Positions 1 through 5,692 of a DNA stretch of 8,813 nt are shown here, piece after piece; within the stretch, counting starts at the first letter, position 1, and each line of letters opens with the position of its first letter. A program made the position numbers and the translations under genes. A model generated the notes under the pieces. The model ran no database searches and was not told where the DNA came from. It saw only the letters and a program-made list of their open reading frames with translations. This DNA comes from Euryarchaeota archaeon UBA40 (GTDB lineage Archaea; Thermoplasmatota; Poseidoniia; Poseidoniales; Thalassarchaeaceae): the NCBI GenBank assembly GCA_002506875.1, contig DAYJ01000004.1, forward strand, positions 1 through 8,813, given 5' to 3'.

Positions 1-221
1 CGCCAGCAATAGGTGCAGGCGAGGTTGCAAGTGTCGACATTGGGTGCCATTTGCATGCAACCGCTACTCTCGATGCCGTAGAAGGTGCCCTTGTAGCATG
101 CCCGATCGTTCTTCAGGCTCTCTTTAGTCCAGTGGCATACTTTGACGCCACCGTGTTCTCCAACGAGATGGTAGGATTGCTTCGCGAGCTTCGCCCTGAT
201 GGCTGGCTCAATCTTTGTCAT
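1..221 (-). CDS. taw1: 4-demethylwyosine synthase Taw1 (TYW1), N-terminal part, cut by left edge
   Basis: This radical SAM enzyme condenses N1-methylguanosine-37 of tRNA-Phe with pyruvate to make 4-demethylwyosine, the first tricyclic step of wyosine synthesis. Only 73 codons lie in the window; the gene runs leftward off the edge. Cysteines at residues 29, 42 and 55 are spaced 13 and 13 apart, and C65-x3-C69-x2-C72 is the radical SAM triad, ten residues further on. From memory, this spacing matches archaeal TYW1, whose first three cysteines bind a second 4Fe-4S cluster. Family-typical stretches include YHLVGEH, VKVCHWT, CYKGTFYGIES and CMQMAP. There is no flavodoxin domain, as in archaeal rather than eukaryotic TYW1. 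The start at 221 (MTKIEP) fits family length; an in-frame ATG at 233 would add four residues. The gene is divergent from msrA. A forward reading frame over the same bases is a shadow. Confidence 0.92.
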   Translation of the reverse strand, partial: MTKIEPAIRAKLAKQSYHLVGEHGGVKVCHWTKESLKNDRACYKGTFYGIESSGCMQMAPNVDTCNLACTYCW

Positions 222-363
222 AGGACTCTGCATGGGGCATGCCTCCCAGACCACGAGTCCCGCAGTGGGGCCGGGTCGGGCGAATCATCGTCTGCGCTTC
301 TCGGCTTCAACGCATCGTCGATTAAACATGCAGATTCAAACAGTCGAACACTATCCTCCGTGT
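222..363. promoter_or_regulatory. Divergent taw1/msrA intergenic region
   Basis: The region separates two divergent genes, so both promoters should lie here (inference). An AT-rich stretch at 320-327 (ATTAAA core) sits about 40 bases before the msrA ATG at 364 and could be a weak TATA element for a short-leader transcript. I see no clear TATA box for taw1 and no Shine-Dalgarno sequence before either start. Confidence 0.25.
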
Positions 364-891
364 ATGACTCGTCTCGTTATTGGCGGTGGTTGCTTCTGGT
401 GCATAGAGGCTGCATTCAAAGGGCTCCGTGGAGTTGTATCATTGGCTCCTGGATACGCTGGTGGCCATGTCGAGAATCCTACCTATGAACAGGTGTGCGG
501 TAAGCGTACTGGCCACGCCGAAATCGTGGATATCGAATACGATGCTTCCATCATAGATCATGCAACTCTTCTTCGCGTTTTTTTCACTGCTCATGATCCA
601 ACTCAATTGAACCGACAGGGGAATGATGTCGGCCCTCAATACCGAAGCATCGTCTTTGTTGATGGAGTAGATGAGCAGACTATTCTAGACTCGGTCTTAG
701 AGGAGGTCGCAAGTTGGTTTGGGGATACAATCGTCACCGAGGTTGCCGAACTCGCAAATCATCCTGTATATCCAGCCGAAGTTTACCACTTCGATTACTT
801 CGCGAATAATCCTCAGAATCCATACTGTTCGTTTGTTGTTGCTCCGAAGGTGGCGAAGGTTAGGAAGAAGCATGCTTCATTGTATGAGTAA
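364..891 (+). CDS. msrA: Peptide-methionine (S)-S-oxide reductase MsrA
   Basis: This cytosolic repair enzyme reduces the S-epimer of methionine sulfoxide, free or in protein, back to methionine. The 175-residue product covers a normal single MsrA domain. The signature GGGCFWC places the catalytic cysteine at residue 10. NPTY (Tyr41) and TGHAE (Glu53) match substrate-oxygen-binding residues Tyr82 and Glu94 of E. coli MsrA. The C-terminal block carries NNPQNPYC, with Cys155 the likely recycling cysteine. The usual AED-YHQ motif reads AEV-YHF, so Val140 replaces the conserved aspartate (Asp129 in E. coli), while Tyr145 matches Tyr134. The start at 364 lies nine codons before the catalytic Cys, as is usual; an in-frame ATG at 328 would add 12 residues, and the open frame back to 199 lacks family similarity. 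A small unknown gene follows after 48 bases on the same strand and may be co-transcribed. Confidence 0.94.
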   Translation: MTRLVIGGGCFWCIEAAFKGLRGVVSLAPGYAGGHVENPTYEQVCGKRTGHAEIVDIEYDASIIDHATLLRVFFTAHDPTQLNRQGNDVGPQYRSIVFVDGVDEQTILDSVLEEVASWFGDTIVTEVAELANHPVYPAEVYHFDYFANNPQNPYCSFVVAPKVAKVRKKHASLYE

Positions 892-939
892 TCAATTCTT
901 ATTGCTCAGGTTCATAGGTGACCATTCTGATGCCTAGGT

Positions 940-1263
940 ATGAATGAGAAGAGTACACGTCCCGCAGTGTCTGCTGAGGATTTACATGTTCCAAATGATA
1001 GAGGAATGATGGATCCACCAGGACATAACCCCGGTCCCCCGATTTTGACTGATGTTCTGGTCGATGGAGTTCCCGCTAAGGCCGGGATTGGAGTTTTCGG
1101 AACATGGAGTGAACGAATCTTTCTAATCTTCGAGAACGAGCATCCAAAGTACGGAAAGGAATGGGGAACAAAGTACTACATGTTCGACGAGAACGAACCT
1201 GGAAAAGTGAATTGGGGACATAATGGCGATTCTTTTCGAATCGAGATTATCGAGGCGGATTAG
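940..1263 (+). CDS. Hypothetical protein, 107 aa
   Basis: I do not recognise this protein. It is soluble, with no signal peptide or membrane segment. Residues 1-35 are rich in Pro, Gly and Asn and probably disordered (PPGHNPGPP at 26-34). From about residue 36 it looks like a small beta-rich domain with alternating hydrophobic and aromatic residues: VLVDGVPAKAGIGVFGTW, RIFLIFENEHP, TKYYMFDENEPG, NWGHNGDSFRIEIIE. There are no cysteines. The coding case rests on an uninterrupted frame, a composition like its neighbours, and position: it starts 48 bases after msrA on the same strand and ends where the convergent small Cys-rich gene ends, with a 4-base overlap of stop codons. No Shine-Dalgarno sequence precedes the ATG. 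A role linked to msrA would be guesswork. Confidence 0.7.
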   Translation: MNEKSTRPAVSAEDLHVPNDRGMMDPPGHNPGPPILTDVLVDGVPAKAGIGVFGTWSERIFLIFENEHPKYGKEWGTKYYMFDENEPGKVNWGHNGDSFRIEIIEAD

Positions 1264-1400
1264 TCGTAGATCGGAACGCCTTCACAACACGCTTCTACAA
1301 CGCGATGACATTTTGGACATTCCATGTGTTGCTTTCGTGGTACTGCTGCACCTCGATAGCCACATCCACACATAAGGTCAGCACAATGGTCAGTGTCCAT
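1260..1400 (-). CDS. Small Cys-rich zinc-ribbon/rubredoxin-like protein, 46 aa
   Basis: This short frame encodes 46 residues, seven of them cysteine (6, 11, 13, 28, 31, 38, 39). The core is C-G-C-G-Y at 11-15, then about 12 basic or polar residues, then E-C-P-K-C-H at 27-32. This two-knuckle plan is that of a small zinc ribbon (CxxCGY...CPxC) or a very short rubredoxin-like iron site, so metal binding is likely. The first knuckle is C-x-C rather than the usual C-x2-C, with Cys6 as another possible ligand. Residues 38-39 add a Cys-Cys pair. The start at 1400 is the first ATG after an in-frame stop. The gene is divergent from alkB and overlaps the unknown 107-aa gene tail-to-tail by four bases. 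A zinc-ribbon fold is likelier than an electron carrier, but the neighbour makes the latter worth testing. Confidence 0.75.
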   Translation of the reverse strand: MDTDHCADLMCGCGYRGAAVPRKQHMECPKCHRVVEACCEGVPIYD

Positions 1401-1485
1401 GACTTCGGAGTTTATCGTTAGGGATTTAGCAATTGGCAGACATTATGGGGATGAAATTGAAATCCGTGAGGTCTGAATCGGTAGC
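1401..1485. promoter_or_regulatory. Divergent promoter region, small Cys-rich gene / alkB
   Basis: This 85-base gap separates two divergent genes. On the minus strand GCTAAATC (forward 1423-1430) is centred about 27 bases before the ATG at 1400, the right distance for an archaeal TATA box of a leaderless transcript. On the plus strand an AT-rich stretch at 1453-1463 (GAAATTGAAAT) is centred about 28 bases before the alkB ATG. Both are weak matches. There is no Shine-Dalgarno sequence. Confidence 0.35.
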
Positions 1486-2493
1486 ATGGCTGAACTCCGG
1501 CCCGAGGCCTGGTCATGGCATCTTCTCGGCCTTCTCAATCCATTGATTGTAATCGGTGGAAATATTGTGGGAGGATATTGGGTAGCAGCTGGTGCAATTT
1601 TCATGCTTGGCTTGGGCCCTCTACTTGATGTTATGATGGGTAAGGCAGAGAAGCCTCGCCCGCCCCGTGATTCCGGTACTCCCTTTGAGGCGCTACTCTA
1701 CGTGCATGCTCTCATGCAATTCATCACACTAGGTTCACTCTTTTACTTCGCGAGTCAGAATGGAATCAATTGGCTTCTCCTAGTTGCAGGCATTAGTACT
1801 GGTATCAATTCAGGCGCTTCCGGAATCATAGTCGCGCATGAACTGGGTCATACAAGGCCACGATCGTTCTCCTGGTGGGTGGGCCGAGCAAATCTGCTTT
1901 CAGTACTTTACCTGCATTTTACCACCGAGCACAATTTCACTCATCACAAGTACGTATCGACAGTGAACGATCCTGCGAGTGCAAAGCAGGGTGAATCGGT
2001 GTACTGGTTCTTCTTGAGGACCGTTCCCGGACAGTTTCTGGATGCAATGGGTGTGCATACTCGTAAGGGAAGAACGGGATTACGTAACCCAGTTATTCGT
2101 GGCTTTTTTGTCCAAGTATTATTCGTCGCTGGGATTTACGCGGGACTTGGTTCGGCAATGACGGTAGCCTTCCTCATCCAAGCAGGCTTCGCAATATTCT
2201 TGCTGGAATACATCAACTACATACGACATTACGGACTTAATCGTGAGATTGGAGAACGACAGACAGAGATGCATTCTTGGCAATCAGAGGAACGTTGGTC
2301 GCGTTGGACACTTCTAGAACTAACCCGCCATCCTGCACATCATCTCAAGGCTAGCGAACCGTTCTGGAGATTGCAACCATACGATGATGCTCCATCACTA
2401 CCCACTGGCTACTATGGCTGCTTCTGGATAGCTCTAATTCCGCCCCTATGGCGTCGTCTTGTCGATCCGAGAATCCCCTCGTCCACCGCCTGA
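1486..2493 (+). CDS. alkB: AlkB-like integral-membrane diiron alkane 1-monooxygenase
   Basis: Enzymes of this family hydroxylate the terminal carbon of medium-to-long alkanes using O2, a diiron centre in the membrane and electrons from rubredoxin. All nine family histidine ligands are present: HELGH (118, 122), EHNFTHH (149, 153, 154), NYIRHYGL (248) and LTRHPAHH (282, 285, 286). The segment DPASAKQGESVYWFFLRT (162-179) is also typical of AlkB. Hydrophobic segments lie near residues 13-48, 68-90, 95-117 and 205-245, enough for about six helices. At 335 residues it is shorter than the roughly 400 of Pseudomonas AlkB. Two family motifs differ: NYIEHYGL reads NYIRHYGL, and HSDHH reads HPAHH. An osmC-family gene follows after 33 bases. 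The substrate is not visible from sequence; another hydrocarbon, fatty acid or sterol-like compound is possible, since related desaturases and hydroxylases share the His boxes. Confidence 0.9.
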   Translation: MAELRPEAWSWHLLGLLNPLIVIGGNIVGGYWVAAGAIFMLGLGPLLDVMMGKAEKPRPPRDSGTPFEALLYVHALMQFITLGSLFYFASQNGINWLLLVAGISTGINSGASGIIVAHELGHTRPRSFSWWVGRANLLSVLYLHFTTEHNFTHHKYVSTVNDPASAKQGESVYWFFLRTVPGQFLDAMGVHTRKGRTGLRNPVIRGFFVQVLFVAGIYAGLGSAMTVAFLIQAGFAIFLLEYINYIRHYGLNREIGERQTEMHSWQSEERWSRWTLLELTRHPAHHLKASEPFWRLQPYDDAPSLPTGYYGCFWIALIPPLWRRLVDPRIPSSTA

Positions 2494-2526
2494 GTATTCA
2501 TCGAGTAGTATGCGCCGTTGGTACTC

Positions 2527-2925
2527 ATGGTCCGCATCGACGCCACCTACGACGGAGATCTCCGCTGCACTGCAACACATGCCCCCTCTGGAGCCAAGTT
2601 GATCACAGATGCTCCGGTAGACAATCACGGAAGAGGTGCCTCATTCTCTCCAACGGATTTACTCGCAACCTCGATGCTCACTTGCATCATGACCATAATC
2701 GGAATTCGTGCGAATACGCGTGATATCGAAGTCAATGGGATGAGTGGTAGTGTGGAGAAATCCATGGGTTCTAATCCGCGACGAGTGGCTCAACTCGACG
2801 TCAAAATCAGATTACCCGATGGTTTGTCAGATGCGGATAGGGACTGGCTCAAGACTGAGGGTTGTGCTTGTCCAGTATGTCGTTCCGTTAGTGAGATGAT
2901 GGAAGTGGATGTAAGTTTCGAGTAA
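2527..2925 (+). CDS. OsmC/Ohr-family protein
   Basis: OsmC/Ohr proteins are small dimeric thiol enzymes, many of which reduce organic hydroperoxides with a Cys pair. The 132-residue product has the family layout: an N-terminal beta region with a GAKLITDAP strand, the linker FSPTDLLATSML leading into the central helix, and Cys53 in the TCIM position of the peroxidatic cysteine. A second cysteine lies in ACPVCRS (Cys115 fits the family CPV motif; Cys113 and Cys118 flank it). The extra cysteines around the resolving position are unusual. It more closely resembles the general OsmC-like (YhfA) branch than true Ohr, so peroxidase activity is not assured. I chose the ATG at 2527; an in-frame TTG at 2518 would add three residues. 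It starts 33 bases after alkB and probably shares its transcript, which suggests protection against lipid or alkyl peroxides made near the oxygenase (inference). Confidence 0.87.
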   Translation: MVRIDATYDGDLRCTATHAPSGAKLITDAPVDNHGRGASFSPTDLLATSMLTCIMTIIGIRANTRDIEVNGMSGSVEKSMGSNPRRVAQLDVKIRLPDGLSDADRDWLKTEGCACPVCRSVSEMMEVDVSFE

Positions 2926-2975
2926 CTCTCAATTCAGGGTGAACCTTCATGCCGGGCCTTCTACCATGAGCATTC

Positions 2976-3767
2976 ATGGAGTGGTCCCTAGGTCCCTTCT
3001 CTTTCAGCGTCCCTCCAGCGGACGCGTGGGCATTTTACCTCTACATCGTAATAGTTGGTTTCATCATTCGTTACATCCTTGTAATGCGACCGACGATTGA
3101 ATTGATTCGTCGTTACAATCCGGAGATACGTAGCATCATTCGTGCTCTTCTCTCTATCAAGAATGCATTTGGACTCAAGGGGATTGAGTCTTTTCTAGCT
3201 CGTGAGATAGGAACTCTTCTACTTCCTGGTCTAGCAGCGTTGACAATCCGGATTGTACTTGGGAATCCGACTGACGTAGATTGGACTGATATGAGGATGT
3301 ACCTAATGGTAGGTTTCGCCGGATTGTGGATAGTTGCAGAAATTTATCGAAGCATGAGCACACGAAAGAAAGTCAAGCAACTAATCGAAATGAATCTCCC
3401 ACCATCTGTCGTCAAGAATGGATTAGGAGCATTACGGTGGACACGTTCTGCTATTGGTGTGGTTGCTACGATGGATATCACTGATGAACCGGATGAGAAC
3501 GCTGTAGACGTCGTCAAGAATCATGCGAAATCGTTGTTCAAGAATCCGTTGAAACTCAATCCATTCCACACAGCCAAGGCTGCAGTGAAGACGGTAGGGG
3601 CTGCTGCGCGTGACATTGCAAGTCTGGCAGTTGACAAGGTGGATGCTCAAGCTCAGAAAATTGTGGATCAGCAAATCAAGTTCGATGCACAGGCATTTGT
3701 TGTGGATATGGTGATGTCCATTTTCCCACTGGTCGTAATTTATGCGCTCGTTCCGCTTTTGTCTTGA
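2976..3767 (+). CDS. Membrane protein of unknown function, four predicted helices
   Basis: I do not recognise this 263-residue protein. Hydrophobic segments lie at about residues 18-37, 78-96, 107-124 and 242-262, so it is probably integral to the cytoplasmic membrane. The loop from 125 to 240 is long, polar and helical, with basic stretches (STRKKVKQ at 128-135; KNPLKLNPF at 189-197) and an Ala/Val/Lys-rich amphipathic run (TAKAAVKTVGAAARDIASLAVDKV, 199-222) that could lie on the membrane or form a coiled coil. No catalytic motif is evident. It begins 50 bases after the OsmC-family gene on the same strand and may be the last gene of an alkB transcript. Its final 28 bases overlap the 3' end of the convergent MFS gene. 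No Shine-Dalgarno sequence precedes the ATG. Confidence 0.8.
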   Translation: MEWSLGPFSFSVPPADAWAFYLYIVIVGFIIRYILVMRPTIELIRRYNPEIRSIIRALLSIKNAFGLKGIESFLAREIGTLLLPGLAALTIRIVLGNPTDVDWTDMRMYLMVGFAGLWIVAEIYRSMSTRKKVKQLIEMNLPPSVVKNGLGALRWTRSAIGVVATMDITDEPDENAVDVVKNHAKSLFKNPLKLNPFHTAKAAVKTVGAAARDIASLAVDKVDAQAQKIVDQQIKFDAQAFVVDMVMSIFPLVVIYALVPLLS

Positions 3768-5032
3768 TTTTCAACAAAGTAGCGTCGCTCACCCGGTAAC
3801 ATAACTGAGAGCCATATTAATCCTGAAATTGTCTGACCGACAGCGAAGATGAGTACTAACGTTCTCAGATCAATTCCTACGTATGCAATCATCAAGGCAG
3901 CAATCAACGATGAGGTACCATTGACTGTGGTCATTAGAAGAAAGTCAGTTGCAAATACCCTACCTCTCCAATCGTCTTCTGTTCTTTCTTGGAGCATAAC
4001 TGTTGACAGTACCCAATTGGCACCGCTTGCGGCGTGTGCGAGTAGTACGAGGACGGTAATCCAAGGTGTCCACGGGATTAGTGCGACGAGAACATAGAAG
4101 AGTCCACAGAGGGACACGAGCCCTCCAAGGTAGAATGGCCACCTACTTCGTTCGCGCAGAACCGCACGAGCAACAATTGGGCCAAGTCCTGAGCCTATGC
4201 CTCGTGCTGCAAAAAGCACGCCAATACCGGCGGCGACATCTGCCACACCAATTTCGTCACCAATCATTACGAGGCAGTATACTAGCCCTCCACCTCCTAT
4301 TGACCACAGCGCTTTCGCGCTTAGGATTCGGTATACAGGGGGCGTGCGACGGATTCTTCGAAATCCATCGAGAATAAGACGAACTCCACCTCCGATAATT
4401 GTGCCAGGGTTCTCGACTTTCTCTTGAGGGATTGTAAGCGTCGCAATCATCAATGCAGATACTAGGAAGGTTGCAGCGTCAATCACGAATGCTACATCCG
4501 TACCGTATGCTGCGACTACGAAGCCACCTAGGGCTGCACCAATAGCGAGGGATGCAGACCATGTGGCGGAGTTCATCGCGTTTGCTGTGATGAGAGCCTC
4601 CCCTTCGCCTACGAGGTTAGGAATTGCAGCAGATTCCGCTGGGACGTAAACAGCGTGCAGTACCATGAGCATGATCACCATGCTGTAGTACAATACCGCA
4701 TCATCGGGCCCGTCTACAAACAGTAGGAGTAGTGCACATGCTGCTGATAAGACATGGGAGATTGCCATTAGCCACTTACGGCTGAAACGATCGGCGAGCA
4801 TCCCTGTGAATGGTTGAGGTAAGGCGAGAGAGAACATCCGCAGTACGAGCACAATCCCGACGGCTAGTTCAGGGAGCCCAGAGATATCGGCAGCAAGTAT
4901 GAACAATGCAATCGTTGTGAACCATGTTCCAACCATTGACAGCACGTTGGCGATGAAGTATCGCCGGTAGGTCGGATTGACTTGCAGGATTTCGAGATAT
5001 CCTACCCGTTCCGATATGGTGCCATCCTCCAT
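3740..5032 (-). CDS. Major facilitator superfamily transporter, MFS_3/efflux type
   Basis: This is a 430-residue secondary transporter with about 12 hydrophobic segments, the usual MFS length. Motif A is clear in loop 2-3: GMLADRFSRKWLM at residues 77-89. PAESAAIPNL at 131-140 and the loop segment DDWRGRVFA (353-361) are typical of the MFS_3 group, which includes enterobactin and macrolide exporters, so export of a small organic molecule is likeliest; the substrate cannot be read from sequence. The frame is open upstream to 5254, but that stretch overlaps the oligoribonuclease gene and has no transporter character. I chose the ATG at 5032, where the product begins MEDGTISERV about 20 residues before the first helix. 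It is divergent from the oligoribonuclease gene and overlaps the convergent membrane-protein gene by 28 bases. Confidence 0.9.
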   Translation of the reverse strand: MEDGTISERVGYLEILQVNPTYRRYFIANVLSMVGTWFTTIALFILAADISGLPELAVGIVLVLRMFSLALPQPFTGMLADRFSRKWLMAISHVLSAACALLLLFVDGPDDAVLYYSMVIMLMVLHAVYVPAESAAIPNLVGEGEALITANAMNSATWSASLAIGAALGGFVVAAYGTDVAFVIDAATFLVSALMIATLTIPQEKVENPGTIIGGGVRLILDGFRRIRRTPPVYRILSAKALWSIGGGGLVYCLVMIGDEIGVADVAAGIGVLFAARGIGSGLGPIVARAVLRERSRWPFYLGGLVSLCGLFYVLVALIPWTPWITVLVLLAHAASGANWVLSTVMLQERTEDDWRGRVFATDFLLMTTVNGTSSLIAALMIAYVGIDLRTLVLIFAVGQTISGLIWLSVMLPGERRYFVENQDKSGTSA

Positions 5033-5120
5033 GTTGGTTCCGTAACTCAACCCTCTTTCATCCTGCCCATCTGTCAGTCCCGTCCGAACCACTAAGTCAG
5101 GCCAACTAGACCCGAGCACT
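5033..5120. promoter_or_regulatory. Divergent MFS/oligoribonuclease intergenic region
   Basis: This 88-base gap must carry both promoters if the two divergent genes have their own (inference). CACTAAGTC at about 5089-5097 lies 24-32 bases before the oligoribonuclease ATG and is the only TATA-like candidate, a poor one. Nothing convincing is seen for the MFS gene. No Shine-Dalgarno sequence precedes either start. Confidence 0.2.
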
Positions 5121-5660
5121 ATGACCTCCGAACGCCTCGTCTGGATTGATCTTGAGATGACCGGTTTGGACCCGGTCGAGAACAAAATAATCGAGATTGC
5201 AACCATTGTTACCGACGGTGATCTGAATATCATCGCAGAGGGGCCGAATCTCATTATCTACCAGCCGGAGGAGGAGTTGGACAAAATGGATGATTGGAAT
5301 GTCCGACATCATACTGCTAATGGCTTGATTGAACAGGTTCGTACTTCGGAGACTTCGCTTGAGGATGCTGAGGCAGAAACACTCGCATTCTTACAGGAGC
5401 ATTGTATTGAGAATCAATCGCCCTTATGCGGTAATACAATTGGACAAGACCGCCGTTTTCTACGCCGTTACATGCCAGTTCTTCACGAGTTCTTTCACTA
5501 CCGGTCAGTCGATGTTACAACAGTCAAGATTCTCATGGATCTATGGTATCAAGCACCTCAGTATCACAAGGGTGACGGGCACCGTGCATTGGACGATATT
5601 CGAATGAGTATAGAGGAGCTCAGGCATTATCGCCGCATTGGTTTCAAATCTGAATTATAG
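5121..5660 (+). CDS. orn: Oligoribonuclease (DEDDh 3'-5' exonuclease)
   Basis: Orn degrades RNA fragments of two to five nucleotides to mononucleotides, finishing mRNA decay and, in bacteria, clearing pGpG. The 179-residue product has the usual full length (about 181 in E. coli). The DEDDh residues are all visible: Asp10 and Glu12 in WIDLEMTGLD, Asp110 in CGNTIGQDRRFL, and His154 and Asp159 in GHRALDDIR. Other Orn hallmarks are present: KIIEIATIVTDGDLNI, MDDWNVRHHTANGLI, RYMPVLHEFFHYRSVDVTTVK and the C-terminal ELRHYR. The start at 5121 places the catalytic Asp at residue 10, as expected. It is divergent from the MFS gene and convergent, with a 32-base gap, to the JAMM gene, so it is probably transcribed alone. 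The closeness to bacterial/eukaryotic Orn is notable in an archaeal setting and suggests lateral acquisition (inference). Confidence 0.96.
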   Translation: MTSERLVWIDLEMTGLDPVENKIIEIATIVTDGDLNIIAEGPNLIIYQPEEELDKMDDWNVRHHTANGLIEQVRTSETSLEDAEAETLAFLQEHCIENQSPLCGNTIGQDRRFLRRYMPVLHEFFHYRSVDVTTVKILMDLWYQAPQYHKGDGHRALDDIRMSIEELRHYRRIGFKSEL

Positions 5661-5692
5661 ATGTTCCAAACACTAGATTCAACTTGATTGGT

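Noticed and set aside
199..363. N-terminal extension of msrA using the upstream starts at 199 or 328
   Set aside because: MsrA normally starts a few residues before GCFWC; the extra residues show no family similarity. The ATG at 328 cannot be fully excluded.
51..488. Forward open frame of 145 codons at the left end
   Set aside because: It lies antisense to the clearly recognisable taw1 gene and out of frame with msrA, and its product has no domain character.
576..585. T-run resembling an archaeal terminator
   Set aside because: It lies inside msrA and encodes conserved Val-Phe-Phe; no stop codon is near.
2518..2526. TTG start for the OsmC-family gene
   Set aside because: It adds only three residues, has no supporting ribosome binding site, and an ATG follows directly.
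5033..5254. 74-codon N-terminal extension of the MFS transporter
   Set aside because: It is antisense to the start of the oligoribonuclease gene and lacks any transporter or signal-peptide character; the ATG at 5032 gives a normal MFS N terminus.
5661..5692. Possible bidirectional terminator between orn and the JAMM gene
   Set aside because: The 32-base convergent gap has no stable hairpin or T-run that I can see.
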